Positions 18,497 through 28,086 are shown, counted from the first letter of the stretch. The stretch: DNA of 64,000 nucleotides from Lysinibacillus sp. G4S2 (GCF_030348505.1 NZ_JAUCFJ010000002.1:4592001-4656000), one strand, 5' to 3'. Translations and numbers: made by a program. Notes: generated by a model from the letters alone, not told the origin.

Positions 18497-19468
18497 GTGA
18501 CACAGAAAGACTATCGTGTATTGCTTTTTTATAAATATATAGCTATTGAGGACCCTGTGACATTTGCAGAAGAGCATTTAGCACTTTGTGAAGAAATTGG
18601 GCTTCTTGGTCGCATTTTAGTTGGACTCGAGGGAATTAATGGAACCGTTTCTGGTACAGTCGAGCAAACCGAGGCTTACATGAATCATATGAAGGCAGAC
18701 CCTCGTTTTAGCGACATTATGTGGAAAATAGATGAAGCTGAAGGGCATACCTTTAAAAAAATGCATGTCCGCCCTCGTCGAGAAATTGTACATCTTGGTT
18801 TAGAAGATGATATTAATCCTTTAGAAATAACAGGGGATTATTTATCACCAAAGGAATTTATGGAGCGTATGCAGGAGGATAATACGGTCATTATTGATGC
18901 ACGTAATGATTATGAATATGACCTCGGGCATTTCCGTGGCGCTATTCGTCCGGATATTGAAAACTTCCGCGACCTACCAGCTTGGATGGATGCCCATAAA
19001 GAGGATTTTGAAGGCAAGAAAGTTTTAACTTACTGCACAGGTGGTATCCGCTGCGAAAAATTCTCTGGCTGGTTAAAACGTGAAGGCTATGGAGAAAGTG
19101 TTGGCCAACTACATGGCGGTATTGCCACGTATGCAAAAGACCCTGAAGTAAAAGGTCAACTATGGGATGGGCAAATGTTCGTCTTTGATCGACGTCGCAG
19201 TGTACCCATTAATCAGGTTGAGCATGTGATTGTCGGTAAGGATTTCTTCACTGGTGAACCGACAGAACGTTATACAAACTGTGCAAATCCTGAATGCCAT
19301 AAATTAATGCTTTGCGAGGAAAAGCATGAGGCCTTTTATATGCGCAGCTGTTCAGACGAATGCCGCCGCGCAGAACGTAACTTCTTCGTTGAAAAGAATG
19401 GTTGGACAAAAGAGCAGATTGAGGAACAAATCGCTAAAATCGCTGAAGTTCAAAAATCTCCTTTATAA
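18497..19468 (+). CDS. trhO: tRNA uridine-34 hydroxylase TrhO (rhodanese-like, YbfQ type)
   Basis: Makes 5-hydroxyuridine at wobble position 34 of tRNA in an oxygen-dependent way. 323 residues from a GTG start 9 nt after AAAGGTGG. An N-terminal ferredoxin-like domain precedes a rhodanese domain with the active-site loop [15 protein letters not shown]. The tail has a cysteine set [12 protein letters not shown]...CSDECRRAE, probably zinc-binding. Followed by a terminator and then repeat array II. Confidence 0.93.
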   Translation: MTQKDYRVLLFYKYIAIEDPVTFAEEHLALCEEIGLLGRILVGLEGINGTVSGTVEQTEAYMNHMKADPRFSDIMWKIDEAEGHTFKKMHVRPRREIVHLGLEDDINPLEITGDYLSPKEFMERMQEDNTVIIDARNDYEYDLGHFRGAIRPDIENFRDLPAWMDAHKEDFEGKKVLTYCTGGIRCEKFSGWLKREGYGESVGQLHGGIATYAKDPEVKGQLWDGQMFVFDRRRSVPINQVEHVIVGKDFFTGEPTERYTNCANPECHKLMLCEEKHEAFYMRSCSDECRRAERNFFVEKNGWTKEQIEEQIAKIAEVQKSPL

Positions 19469-19472
19469 TAAA

Positions 19473-19516
19473 AAAAGAGCATCACCCGCATGTAAAATTT
19501 GGGAGATGCTCTTTTT
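19473..19516 (+). terminator. Terminator of trhO
   Basis: AAAGAGCATC pairs with GATGCTCTTT across a 20-nt loop, ending in TTTTT. Confidence 0.85.
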
Positions 19517-19525
19517 CATGGCTTA

Positions 19526-19684
19526 CCCGAGCGCTTTTCACTTGGACCCGAGCGGTTTCTCGGCTCACCCGAGCGCTTTTCACTTGGACCCGAGCGGTTT
19601 CTCGGCTCACCCGAGCGCTTTTCACTTGGACCCAAGCAGTTTCTCGGCTTACCCGAGCGTTTTTCACTTGAACCCGAGCGGTTT
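19526..19684. repeat. Array II, left part: 21/42-bp repeats, core CCCGAGCG
   Basis: CCCGAGCG recurs every 21 bp, followed alternately by CTTTTCACTTGGA and GTTTCTCGGCTCA, giving a 42-bp dimer. Cut at 19684 by the IS element; the other part is at 21070-21493. Confidence 0.92.
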
Positions 19685-19763
19685 TGAGGTTAGTATAAAA
19701 AGTGGACACGGAAAACTGAGAGTAGCTATTATAGAAATAACTATTTTAAAGGACGTGTACCGA

Positions 19764-20057
19764 ATGACTAAAAAAATAACACAAGAATATCGTGATTATG
19801 TTGTGAAATTAGTAGTAGAAGAAAATCGAAAAGTAACAGAATTATCGTATGAATTAGGGCTTGGGGAATCTTCTATTCATCGCTGGGTAAAAAAGTATCG
19901 TGATGCAAAAAAGCAAGAAAATGGCGACGTGAAATATATAACCCCTTCGGAGCTGAAAAAGTTAGAAGCGACTTATGAAAAGAAACTTCGTGACTTAGAA
20001 GAGGAGAATGCCATTCTAAAAAAGGCGATGCACATCTTTGCCAAAAACCCGCAGTAG
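19764..20057 (+). CDS. IS3-family transposase OrfA
   Basis: 97 residues from ATG 19764: a helix-turn-helix (VTELSYELGLGESSIHRWVK) followed by a leucine-zipper-like coiled coil (LEATYEKKLRDLEEENAILKKA). It binds the IS ends and regulates transposition. The slippery heptamer A-AAA-AAG at 20018-20024 lies near its end in the correct frame; a -1 shift there enters the OrfB frame without a stop, giving the OrfAB transposase. Confidence 0.92.
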   Translation: MTKKITQEYRDYVVKLVVEENRKVTELSYELGLGESSIHRWVKKYRDAKKQENGDVKYITPSELKKLEATYEKKLRDLEEENAILKKAMHIFAKNPQ

Positions 20058-20935
20058 TGTTTGAATTTATTGAAGCGCATAAACGGGAGTTTTCGATTGT
20101 AAAGATGTGCCGTGTTCTAAAAGTGTCGACGAGTGGCTATTATAAATGGTTGGCCAAACAGGCAGCACCGATAACTGAAAAAGAAGAATATAAAATGAAA
20201 GTCACACAAAAAATTAAACAATCGTTTCATGAAAGCTATGGTACGTATGGCAGCCCGCGAGTCCATAAATATCTGTTGGAATGGGGTTATCCACTTTCAC
20301 AAAAAACAGTGGCAAACATCATGCGAGTACTGGAATTGTGCGCAACACAGCCGAGAAGCTATGTGACGACAACAGATTCAAATCATGACGCACTAGTATA
20401 TCCTAATATACTGAACCGCATGTTTTATGTGGAAGAACCAGATCAAGTATGGGTCGCTGATATTACTTATATCCGAACGTTGGAGGGATGGGTGTATTTA
20501 GCAAGTATTATGGATCTGTATTCTCGTAAAATTGTAGCGTGGGAAATGGCGGATCATATGAAAGTAGATTTAGTGTTAATAGCTTTGAAAAAAGCGTTCT
20601 TAATACGTCGACCAAAAAAGGGACTCATTCATCATTCAGACCGAGGGGCGCAATACTGTTCAACGGAATATATCGAACTTTTAAAAAAGCATGGTTGCAA
20701 AATTAGTATGAGTAAAAAAGGTGATCCGTATGACAATGCCTGCATCGAATCGTTTCATGCGACCATAAAAAAAGAAATGATTTATCGCCAAAAATTCCAA
20801 ACAAAGAAAGCAGCCTTCAAAGCAATAAATAGCTATATTTCAAATTTTTATAATGAACGTAGAAGACATTCGACCCTTGGCTATCGTTCACCGAGCCAAT
20901 TTGAACGCTTGACGTTACAGAAACACTCAAGTTAA
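20057..20935 (+). CDS. IS3-family transposase OrfB (DDE integrase core)
   Basis: 292 residues from a GTG that overlaps the OrfA stop by 1 bp; more likely made mainly as an OrfAB fusion by -1 frameshifting. The DDE triad lies in VWVADITYIRT, IHHSDRGAQYCS and DPYDNACIESFHATIKKE, followed by the usual YNERRRHSTLGYRSP ending. The N-terminal part has the HTH_21 region (SYGTYGSPRVHKYL). No frame damage, so the element may be active. Confidence 0.95.
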   Translation: MFEFIEAHKREFSIVKMCRVLKVSTSGYYKWLAKQAAPITEKEEYKMKVTQKIKQSFHESYGTYGSPRVHKYLLEWGYPLSQKTVANIMRVLELCATQPRSYVTTTDSNHDALVYPNILNRMFYVEEPDQVWVADITYIRTLEGWVYLASIMDLYSRKIVAWEMADHMKVDLVLIALKKAFLIRRPKKGLIHHSDRGAQYCSTEYIELLKKHGCKISMSKKGDPYDNACIESFHATIKKEMIYRQKFQTKKAAFKAINSYISNFYNERRRHSTLGYRSPSQFERLTLQKHSS

Positions 20936-21069
20936 TCTCAAAACCGTTTCAAGCGATGGAAGTCAATTGTTCGAGCTCTTTGAACAATTGACTTCCATTG
21001 CCCACCAAACGCAGTGCGGTAGCTTTAAAGCTCTCACTTTTTTATGTCCACTTTCTTGACAGAAGACCA

Positions 21070-21493
21070 GTTTCTCGGCTCACCCGAGCGCTTTTCACTT
21101 GGACCTGAGCGGTTTCTCGGCTCACCCGAGCGCTTTTCACTTGGACCTGAGCGATTTCTCGGCTCACCCGAGCGCTTTTCACTTGGACCCGAGCGGTTTC
21201 TCGGCTTACCCGAGCGCTTTTCACTTGGACCCGAGCGGTTTCTCGGCTCACCCGAGCGCTTTTCACTTGGACCTGAGCGGTTTCTCGGCTTACCCGAGCG
21301 CTTTTCACTTGGACCCGAGCGGTTTCTCGGCTTACCCGAGCGCTTTTCACTTGGACCTGAGCGGTTTCTCGGCTTACCCGAGCGCTTTTCACTTGGACCC
21401 GAGCGGTTTCTCGGCTCACCCGAGCGCTTTTCACTTGGACCTGAGCGGTTTCTCGGCTTACCCTAGCGCTTTTCACTTGGACCTGAGCGGTTT
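21070..21493. repeat. Array II, right part
   Basis: About 20 further 21-bp half-units of the CCCGAGCG type, variants being CCTGAGCG and a TTACCC/CTCACCC difference. It ends 19 bp before the stop codon of the convergent flavoprotein gene. One late unit has CCCTAGCG. Confidence 0.92.
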
Positions 21494-21511
21494 GGAGCTT
21501 TCTAAATTTCT

Positions 21512-23164
21512 TTATTCTCCTTTTGCCAAATATCGCCCTACCTGTCGGCCACTAAATAAACAGCCACCAACAAATGTCCCTTCTAAAGCACGGTAACCAT
21601 GTACACCGCCACCACCAAAGCCACTAACTTCCCCGGCAGCAAATAAACCTGGTACAGGTTGACCATCCATTCCTAACACAGCACCATCCAAATTTGTCTG
21701 TAAGCCTCCTAATGTTTTACGCGTTAAAATATTTAATCGTACCGCAATAAGTGGCCAATTTTTTGGATCTAGTATTTTATGGGGCTTCGCAACGCGCACA
21801 ATTTTATCACCAATATAGTTTCTCGCACCATGAATGGCATTAACCTGTAAGTCCTTTGTAAACTTGTTGTCCATTTCACGATCCCTTGCTAAAATTTGCT
21901 CCTTTATTTTTATAAAATCAAGAAGCTCATTGCCCGCCAAATTGTTCATTCCATCAACTAGCTCCTTTAAATCATTAGCAATAACAAAGTCTTCACCATG
22001 TTTTTTAAATGCCTGAATTGGGGCAGGTGGACCTGGCAAAACACGTTTCAGAACATCACTAATGCTTTTATTTGTTAAATCAGGATTTTGCTCAGAGCCT
22101 GATAGTGCAAATTCTTTTTCAATAATTTTTTCAGTTAAAATAAACCACGAGTAATCATAGCCCGTTTTTTGAATTGCTTCTAACGTACTTAACGTATCAA
22201 AGCCTGGAAAATTCGGTGCGCCAAATCGATTGCCCTCCGCATCAAACCATAATGATGAAGGGCCTGGTAAAATTCGAATACCGTGATTTGGCCAAATAGG
22301 GTCCCAATTTTTCAAGCCTTCCGTATAATGCCACATGCGGTCTCGATTAACGATACGCCCCCCTGCATGCTCAGTTATTTCTAGCATTCTGCCATCAACA
22401 AAAGCAGGTACACCACTAATCATATTTTCAGGTGGTGTGCCAAGTCGCGCTGGCCAATTTTTTCTAACCAAATCAAAATTAGCACCTATTCCACCGCTAG
22501 CCACAATAACGGCATCCGCTTCATAAGAAAATTCGCCGATGCCTAGCCTAGAACTTTTTTCACCGCGATTTGCATAACTTTGAGCCAAAACTGTTCCACT
22601 AATTCCTTCAATTCTTCCATCTTGTTGAATAAACTCATCTACACGATGCCTTGCTTTAAAATCTATATAACCATCCTTTATGGCCTTTTTCACTTTTTCA
22701 GTAAAAGGCTTTACAATGCCAGGACCGGTTCCCCAAACAATATGAAATCTAGGTACTGAATTTCCGTGTCCGCCTGCTAAAGAGCCCCCACGTTCTGCCC
22801 AACCGACGATAGGGAAAAACTTAATACCTACAGACTTTAACCATTCATATTTTTCACCAGCTGCAAAATCTACATAAGCTCTGGCCCATTTATGCGCCCA
22901 CGAATCCTCATCCCCTAAGCGATCGAAGCCAGCCGTCCCTTGCCAATCCTGCCATGCAAGCTCTTTACAATCCTTAATGCCAAGCCTTCTTTGCTCGGGT
23001 GTATTCACTAAAAATATACCGCCAAAAGACCAAAATGCCTGTCCCCCCATTGAATTTTCAGGTTCTTGATCTACTAACAAAATTTTTTTCTTTGCATCCG
23101 CTAACTCACAGGCAGCTACTAAACCTGCCAGCCCTGCACCGACAATTGCTACATCATACATCAT
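21512..23164 (-). CDS. FAD-binding dehydrogenase (3-ketosteroid dehydrogenase / fumarate reductase-like)
   Basis: 550 residues. N-terminal dinucleotide-binding motif VAIVGAGLAGLVAACELA (about residues 5-22) and GGQAFWSFGGIFLV; a second flavin contact DAVIVASGGIGANFDLV; C-terminal GLFAAGEVSGFGGGGVHGYRALEGT, the usual last FAD motif. The fold class reduces or oxidises C=C bonds next to carbonyls; the substrate is unknown. Two adjacent ATGs follow GGGGGGA. Single gene, convergent with trhO across array II. A cre-like site lies about 230 bp upstream. Confidence 0.85.
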   Translation of the reverse strand: MMYDVAIVGAGLAGLVAACELADAKKKILLVDQEPENSMGGQAFWSFGGIFLVNTPEQRRLGIKDCKELAWQDWQGTAGFDRLGDEDSWAHKWARAYVDFAAGEKYEWLKSVGIKFFPIVGWAERGGSLAGGHGNSVPRFHIVWGTGPGIVKPFTEKVKKAIKDGYIDFKARHRVDEFIQQDGRIEGISGTVLAQSYANRGEKSSRLGIGEFSYEADAVIVASGGIGANFDLVRKNWPARLGTPPENMISGVPAFVDGRMLEITEHAGGRIVNRDRMWHYTEGLKNWDPIWPNHGIRILPGPSSLWFDAEGNRFGAPNFPGFDTLSTLEAIQKTGYDYSWFILTEKIIEKEFALSGSEQNPDLTNKSISDVLKRVLPGPPAPIQAFKKHGEDFVIANDLKELVDGMNNLAGNELLDFIKIKEQILARDREMDNKFTKDLQVNAIHGARNYIGDKIVRVAKPHKILDPKNWPLIAVRLNILTRKTLGGLQTNLDGAVLGMDGQPVPGLFAAGEVSGFGGGGVHGYRALEGTFVGGCLFSGRQVGRYLAKGE

Positions 23165-23393
23165 TCTCCCCCCTAAAAATCAATCTTACTTTACTTACAT
23201 TCTTCTCAAATTGATGGTTTACCTTCTACACTTTGTATTTTTGACGAAAATGTGACAAGAAAAAAATGTTCGCATTCCTCCTCAAAGCAATGAAAGTTTT
23301 ACTCAAATAATCTATTTAATCCCAATTAATTCCCATATATTTTTCGACCTTTAATATTTATTAAATGCCCATGTAATCTGACTTAACACATAT

Positions 23394-23408
23394 CGGTAGC
23401 GCTTTCAT
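23394..23408 (-). promoter_or_regulatory. Possible cre (CcpA) site
   Basis: Minus strand ATGAAAGCGCTACCG fits the cre consensus WTGNAANCGNWNNCW except the last base. It lies between the flavoprotein gene and the serA T-box leader and could serve either. Confidence 0.4.
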
Positions 23409-23519
23409 TGTCCTCTGTAAAAAGACGAACAATTTAATGTTATAAATATAATAAAGTTCGCTTTTGGTTATTTTCCGGACTACCAAAGTCAAGTTTTTTA
23501 ATCTTTTTTAGAAATATCG

Positions 23520-23549
23520 TTGACAAAGGTGAACAATAAGGTTTATGAT
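23520..23549 (+). promoter_or_regulatory. SigA promoter of the serA T-box transcript
   Basis: TTGACA (23520-23525), 18-bp spacer, TATGAT (23544-23549), just before the T-box leader. Confidence 0.7.
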
Positions 23550-23568
23550 GTTAACAATTAAATCACAC

Positions 23569-23858
23569 GAAAATATAACGACGGAGACACGCTAGTCGCA
23601 AGAAAATCCAAAGAGAGCTGATGGTTGGTGTAAATCAGTGATTTCTACGATAATAGTTCCACTCCTGAATAGATAAGCCGAACACTCCCAAAGTAAGCTT
23701 ATCCGTCACATGCACGTTACGCATATAGCTAAGACTGCAAGAAATCTTTCACGCAGTGATTAAGGGTGGTACCGCGAACCAATGTTTATTATGCCTTTCG
23801 CCCCTTACAACACAATCTTTGTGTTTGTAAGGCGCGGAAGGCTTTTTTTATTATTCTC
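23569..23858 (+). ncRNA. T-box riboswitch leader upstream of serA
   Basis: The conserved T-box AAGGGTGGTACCGCG is at 23762-23776. Upstream, AGAGAGCTGATGGTTGGTG (23611-23629) is the distal stem I motif, and CTCCTGAATAG near 23662 follows the specifier loop. The terminator alternative pairs GCCTTTCGCC-CCTTACAA with TTGTAAGG-CGCGGAAGGC (about 23793-23852) before a T7 run. The best specifier is TCC (serine) at 23658-23660, followed by A. The T-box variable base is U (UGGU), whereas G73 of tRNA-Ser would call for C. Confidence 0.92.
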
Positions 23859-23969
23859 TTTTCTACAAAGGAGATTTGTATGCTGTAAGATGTACAATCT
23901 CTATAAAATTCAGACTGTTTCGTCTATAAAGAACACTAACATTTTTTAATTAAAAGGAGCTAATTACAA

Positions 23970-25592
23970 ATGACTACATTACAAATGACTACTGCAACAA
24001 AGGCAATTAACGTATTTATCGCTGACCCACTAAGTGAAGATGGTATTTTCCCACTTCGACAAGAACAAGATTTAGACTTAAATATCATTGTAGACACTGG
24101 TCTTGCACCAGAAGAATTAATCGCAAAAATTGCGGATGTAGATGTTTTACTAGTACGTTCTCAAACAACTGTAACACGCGAAGTAATTGAAGCGGCTAAA
24201 AACTTAAAACTTATCGGACGTGCTGGTGTAGGTGTGGACAACATTGATCTAACTGCTGCAACTGAGCATGGTATTATCGTTGTAAATGCACCAGACGGTA
24301 ACACTAACTCTGCTGCTGAGCACACTATTGCCATGATGACTTCACTTGCTCGTCACATCCCACAAGCATTCAATACACTTAAAAACGGTAAATGGGATCG
24401 TAAATCTTATGTTGGAGTTGAGCTTAAAAATAAAACTTTAGGTGTTGTAGGCTTCGGTCGTATCGGTGTGGAAGTAGCTTATCGTGCAAAAGGTCAACGC
24501 ATGAACGTTAGGGCATACGATCCATTTTTAACTGATGAACGCGCTAAAGAGTTAGGCGTAACAAAATCAACAGTTGAAGAAATTTGTGCAGCAGCAGATT
24601 TCATTACAGTACACACACCTCTTCTTCCTGAAACACGTAATCTTATTAACAAAGAAAAATTCGCTATGATGAAAGATGGCGTGCGTATCATTAACTGTGC
24701 ACGTGGCGGTATTATCAATGAGGATGATTTATATGATGCCATCGTAGAAGGTAAAGTAGCAGGTGCTGCTCTTGACGTATTCGTAAGTGAGCCAGCAACG
24801 GATCACAAGCTACTTACTTTACCACAAGTCATTGCAACACCTCACTTAGGTGCATCTACAATCGAAGCACAAGAATCTGTAGCTGTTGACGTATCAAACG
24901 ACATCATTAAATTCTATAAAACAGGTACTGTCACTAACCCAGTGAACATGCCATCTATTCCAAAAGAATTACTTGCACAAGTTGAACCTTTCTTCGAATT
25001 AGCTGAAAAACTTGGTTCATTCTTATCTCAACTTACAACTGAGCCTGTGAAAGAAATCAACTTATCTTATGCTGGTGAAGTAGCAAATTATGATGTACGT
25101 CCATTAACGTCAAACGCGTTAAAAGGTTTATTATCTAAAAATCACGGTAATCATGTAAATGACGTAAATGCTCGCTATTTATCTGAACGTATCGGCATGA
25201 AAATTAATGAGCATAAAACAACAACTGCTAAAGGCTTTACTAGCTTAATTACAATTGAAATTAAAACAGCAAATGAAACACACTCAGTGGCTGGTACATT
25301 ATTAAACGGTCTAGGTGCACGTATTGTCAAAGTAGAAGATTATGTTGTTGACGTTATTCCACAAGGTCACCTTCTTTACATTAAAAATACTGACAAACCA
25401 GGTGCAATCGGCCGCGTAGCAACAAAGCTAGCAGAAAAAGATGTTAACATCGCAACAATGCAAGTTGGTCGTGCACAAGTTGGCGGTACAGCTGTCATGA
25501 TGCTAACAGTCGATAATGCTGTATCAGAAGAAGATCTAACATTCGTTGCACAGCTTGAAAATATTGATGAAGTAAGAGCGATTAACCTATAA
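23970..25592 (+). CDS. serA: D-3-phosphoglycerate dehydrogenase
   Basis: First step of serine synthesis from 3-phosphoglycerate; cytosolic, NAD-dependent. 540 residues: catalytic and NAD domains with [14 protein letters not shown], the arginine in [10 protein letters not shown] and the histidine in ATPHLGAST; an intervening domain; and a C-terminal ACT domain ([20 protein letters not shown]) for possible serine feedback. The 15-bp start region is duplicated in tandem (23963-23977, 23978-23992), giving two in-frame ATGs five codons apart; AAAAGGAG fits the first. Controlled by the T-box leader. Confidence 0.97.
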   Translation: MTTLQMTTATKAINVFIADPLSEDGIFPLRQEQDLDLNIIVDTGLAPEELIAKIADVDVLLVRSQTTVTREVIEAAKNLKLIGRAGVGVDNIDLTAATEHGIIVVNAPDGNTNSAAEHTIAMMTSLARHIPQAFNTLKNGKWDRKSYVGVELKNKTLGVVGFGRIGVEVAYRAKGQRMNVRAYDPFLTDERAKELGVTKSTVEEICAAADFITVHTPLLPETRNLINKEKFAMMKDGVRIINCARGGIINEDDLYDAIVEGKVAGAALDVFVSEPATDHKLLTLPQVIATPHLGASTIEAQESVAVDVSNDIIKFYKTGTVTNPVNMPSIPKELLAQVEPFFELAEKLGSFLSQLTTEPVKEINLSYAGEVANYDVRPLTSNALKGLLSKNHGNHVNDVNARYLSERIGMKINEHKTTTAKGFTSLITIEIKTANETHSVAGTLLNGLGARIVKVEDYVVDVIPQGHLLYIKNTDKPGAIGRVATKLAEKDVNIATMQVGRAQVGGTAVMMLTVDNAVSEEDLTFVAQLENIDEVRAINL

Positions 25593-25604
25593 TTTTACTT
25601 TATA

Positions 25605-25640
25605 AGCAGGGAGTACAAATACTCTCTGCTTTTTTATTTT
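25605..25640 (+). terminator. Terminator of serA
   Basis: AGCAGGGAGTA pairs with TACTCTCTGCT, followed by TTTTTTATTTTT. Confidence 0.88.
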
Positions 25641-25704
25641 TGGGCCAACGGTATCATGCTAACATTGTCGATAAAACCTACTTTTATTGGATAAACTTCA
25701 AGAA

Positions 25705-25748
25705 ACAAAAAATGTACTGATCCTATGATTGAATCAGTACATTTTTTT
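25705..25748. terminator. Bidirectional terminator, serA / HAD gene
   Basis: AATGTACTGAT pairs with ATCAGTACATT, with A and T runs on either side; 4 bp from the HAD gene stop. Confidence 0.85.
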
Positions 25749-25751
25749 GCC

Positions 25752-26540
25752 TTATAGCTTATTCACAAGTTCTAATAATGCAGTTAAAGAATCAACCTCA
25801 TATGTTGGAGTGACTACGCCATTTAGTGTATTGTTTTCACGATTGATCCAAACATTACGCATTCCAACACGAGATGAGCCTAAAATATCAGTATTTAAGT
25901 TATCTCCAACCATAATCGCATCGTCCGCCGTAATACCTGCTTTCTCCATGACATACTCGAAAATAGAGGCATCTGGTTTCCCTTTACCAAAGTCCCCAGA
26001 AATAATAATATGATCAAAATAAGGCGCGATTTCTGGTGTAATTTCTAGCTTTAAATTTTGTAAACTTGGTGCTCCATTTGTCAGTAGTACGAGTTGATAC
26101 TTTCCTTTCAGCTTATCTAACACAGCAAAAGTATCTTCATATAAGAATGGGGACACTTTTCGCTCTGCCACAAAACGCTCCCCTAGCTCCGCTCCTAACT
26201 GCGCATCATCAATTCCAAGAGCTGCTAAGCCTTTTGTCCACGCTTCTGTACGATAGCCCGGTACAATATTTTTCATTTTTTGGAAGGAATCTGTTGGATC
26301 ATCGAATGTTCCCCAAAGTCCTTCGAATGGGTTAATACCGATTAACACCGTATAATCATATGTTTCATAGCCTTCATAAAGCGCTCGTGCTTCTTTACGC
26401 ACAGCCTCCTCTAGCTCAGCCGGATTCACATTATGTATTGTCGCTGCATATTCGCATGTTTTTTCAAATGCTGTTTTGACAGATTTTTTATCCCATAATA
26501 ACGTATCATCTAAATCAAAAATAATTGTGTTAATTGACAT
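25752..26540 (-). CDS. HAD-family hydrolase (YsaA-like phosphatase)
   Basis: 262 residues, Rossmannoid HAD fold with helical cap. Motif I IFDLDDTLLWD (nucleophile Asp), motif II LLTNGAP, motif III lysine in GKGKPDASIF, motif IV VGDNLNTDILGS are complete. B. subtilis YsaA, of this type and length, has been regarded as a phosphoserine phosphatase. Being convergent with serA, it may supply the last step of serine synthesis; that is inference from place and family. Confidence 0.8.
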   Translation of the reverse strand: MSINTIIFDLDDTLLWDKKSVKTAFEKTCEYAATIHNVNPAELEEAVRKEARALYEGYETYDYTVLIGINPFEGLWGTFDDPTDSFQKMKNIVPGYRTEAWTKGLAALGIDDAQLGAELGERFVAERKVSPFLYEDTFAVLDKLKGKYQLVLLTNGAPSLQNLKLEITPEIAPYFDHIIISGDFGKGKPDASIFEYVMEKAGITADDAIMVGDNLNTDILGSSRVGMRNVWINRENNTLNGVVTPTYEVDSLTALLELVNKL

Positions 26541-26610
26541 TGTGTCAGCTCCTAGCTCCTATTAATATAATTATTTTAGCATATATTCAAAATATTTAGC
26601 ATAGCGTTTT

Positions 26611-26905
26611 ATGGTTTTTCCATCGCCAAAACGTAAGGTTGATTTCCGTTCCGGTCGGCGCTTTCCTGGGGGTGTCAGGGCAGCAGATGTTTTCTGTGCG
26701 ACAGCGAAGCGGTAGCAGATGTTTTCCGTGCGAATGCGAAGCGGCAGCAGATGTTGGTCACGAAGGCGTTATCACAGAACGTTATGCTTTTAGTCTTCGT
26801 TCCTTTATTGCGCTCCAAGGTCTCATCGTCGCTAATCCCCAAGGAGTCGCCAGTCGGAACGAAGATCACCTTATAGTAAGTAGCTACGTAAACAAATGTC
26901 ATCTG
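26611..26905. repeat. Family B (MITE-like) element, degenerate, with internal duplication
   Basis: Starts near TCGCCAAAACGTAAGGTTGA and carries GATTTCCGTTCCGGTCGG and, towards the right, CCAAGGAGTCGCCAGTCGGA and ACAAATGTCATC. GCAGCAGATGTTTTC and its variant GTAGCAGATGTTTTC repeat in the middle. The right terminal repeat is missing; the element ends at or slightly inside the glycerate kinase stop. Confidence 0.65.
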
Positions 26906-28038
26906 GGCCCATTTTGTATATAATTCTCAAACATTTTCTTAGTTTTCATGCGAATAAAATAATAAGGTTCTTGCATTGCCTGCTGAACACTAATATTTTC
27001 ATCTACTAATGATTCAACAACAGTAAAATACTTGAGTAATTCAGGTTTATCATTTTCATCTATAACCCCAGATAATAAGAAGGTGTGTACATTCGCTAAT
27101 TTTGCCGCCTTCGCTATCCCTAATGGCGCCTTCCCGTGTAATGTTTGACGATCTGATTTGCCTTCACCTGTAATAATAAACCCGGCACCTTCTAAATGCC
27201 TTTTTAGCTGCACGGCTTCGATTACAATATCAATCCCTGCATGAAAACTGCCATTTAAAAAAGCTAGTAATGCAGCGCCCATTCCACCTGCAGCACCTGC
27301 CCCTTTGTAGTCGTGCAGTCGAATGTCAAATTGCTTTTCAACAATATCGGCAAATTGTTTTAAACAACTATCAAAATAAGCAATTTGATGCTCCTTCACA
27401 CCTTTTTGAGGCCCGAAAATAGCTGTTGCCCCTTGCTCTCCAATTAATGGATTATCAACATCACAGGCAATAACAAATTGCGCTTCATTCAATCGAGCAT
27501 CGAACTGACTAACATCAATTGCTGCTAAATCTAATAATGCCGATACGCTATCAGCAATTAATGTTCTGTCTTCTTTTTTCAATTGCAGTCCTAGTGCTTT
27601 TAACATGCCAATACCAGCATCATTTGTAGCACTACCACCAATTCCGATAATAAATTTTCTAAACCCTTTATCAAGAGCAGCCTTGATTAACTGACCAGTC
27701 CCATACGTTGATGCCAGCTCAGGATTTTTTTCACTGTCCTGTAATAGCATAATACCGGATGCCTGAGCCATTTCTATAACACATGTTTCATTATCGCCAA
27801 GCACACCATACCTCGCTTTAATCTCTCTTCCTAATGGATCAAGCACATATTCAGATATAAATTGACCATCTGTTGAGGCAACAAGTGATTCGAGTGTACC
27901 TTCTCCACCGTCTGCAACTGGTAGAATGACTGTTTCAACCGATTGATCAACATCCTTGATGCCCGCCCGCATTGCATTAGCCACCTCGATGGCCGACAAA
28001 GTTCCCTTATAGGAATCTGGACTAATAATGACTTTCAT
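26899..28038 (-). CDS. Glycerate kinase (GlxK/GarK family)
   Basis: Phosphorylates D-glycerate to 2- or 3-phosphoglycerate; cytosolic, 379 residues. MKVIISPDSYKGTLSAIEVA, PVADGGEGTLES, IGIGGSATNDAGIGMLKALG and GAGAAGGMGAALLAFL are family signatures. The start follows GGAGG. Neighbouring serA uses phosphoglycerate, so both feed the same metabolite pool. The stop region touches a family B element, so the last few residues may have been altered. Confidence 0.93.
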   Translation of the reverse strand: MKVIISPDSYKGTLSAIEVANAMRAGIKDVDQSVETVILPVADGGEGTLESLVASTDGQFISEYVLDPLGREIKARYGVLGDNETCVIEMAQASGIMLLQDSEKNPELASTYGTGQLIKAALDKGFRKFIIGIGGSATNDAGIGMLKALGLQLKKEDRTLIADSVSALLDLAAIDVSQFDARLNEAQFVIACDVDNPLIGEQGATAIFGPQKGVKEHQIAYFDSCLKQFADIVEKQFDIRLHDYKGAGAAGGMGAALLAFLNGSFHAGIDIVIEAVQLKRHLEGAGFIITGEGKSDRQTLHGKAPLGIAKAAKLANVHTFLLSGVIDENDKPELLKYFTVVESLVDENISVQQAMQEPYYFIRMKTKKMFENYIQNGPR

Positions 28039-28086
28039 TTTATACCTCCACTCATCTATAATTCAGACTATTAACATCCCTGAGGT

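Larger units (their letters stand above)
19685..21069 (+). mobile_element. Complete IS3-family (IS150-like) insertion sequence
   Basis: 1385 bp. Ends are imperfect inverted repeats that begin TG and share AAAGTGGACA followed by A-rich sequence and TGAGAG. GTTT lies on both sides (19681-19684, 21070-21073). Removing the element and one GTTT rebuilds a perfect array II unit (CCCGAGCG-GTTT-CTCGG), which fixes both borders. Two overlapping transposase frames are intact. Confidence 0.93.

Noticed and set aside
19482..21596. Repeat-derived frames on both strands around the IS element, including a 243-codon frame starting at 19326
   Set aside because: The long frame merges trhO's other register, array II and OrfA; the true OrfA start is ATG 19764.
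23866..23889. Two-codon ORF (ATG CTG TAA) after AAAGGAG between the T-box and serA
   Set aside because: The ribosome-site-like sequence is real, but a start-stop frame this short cannot be told from chance.
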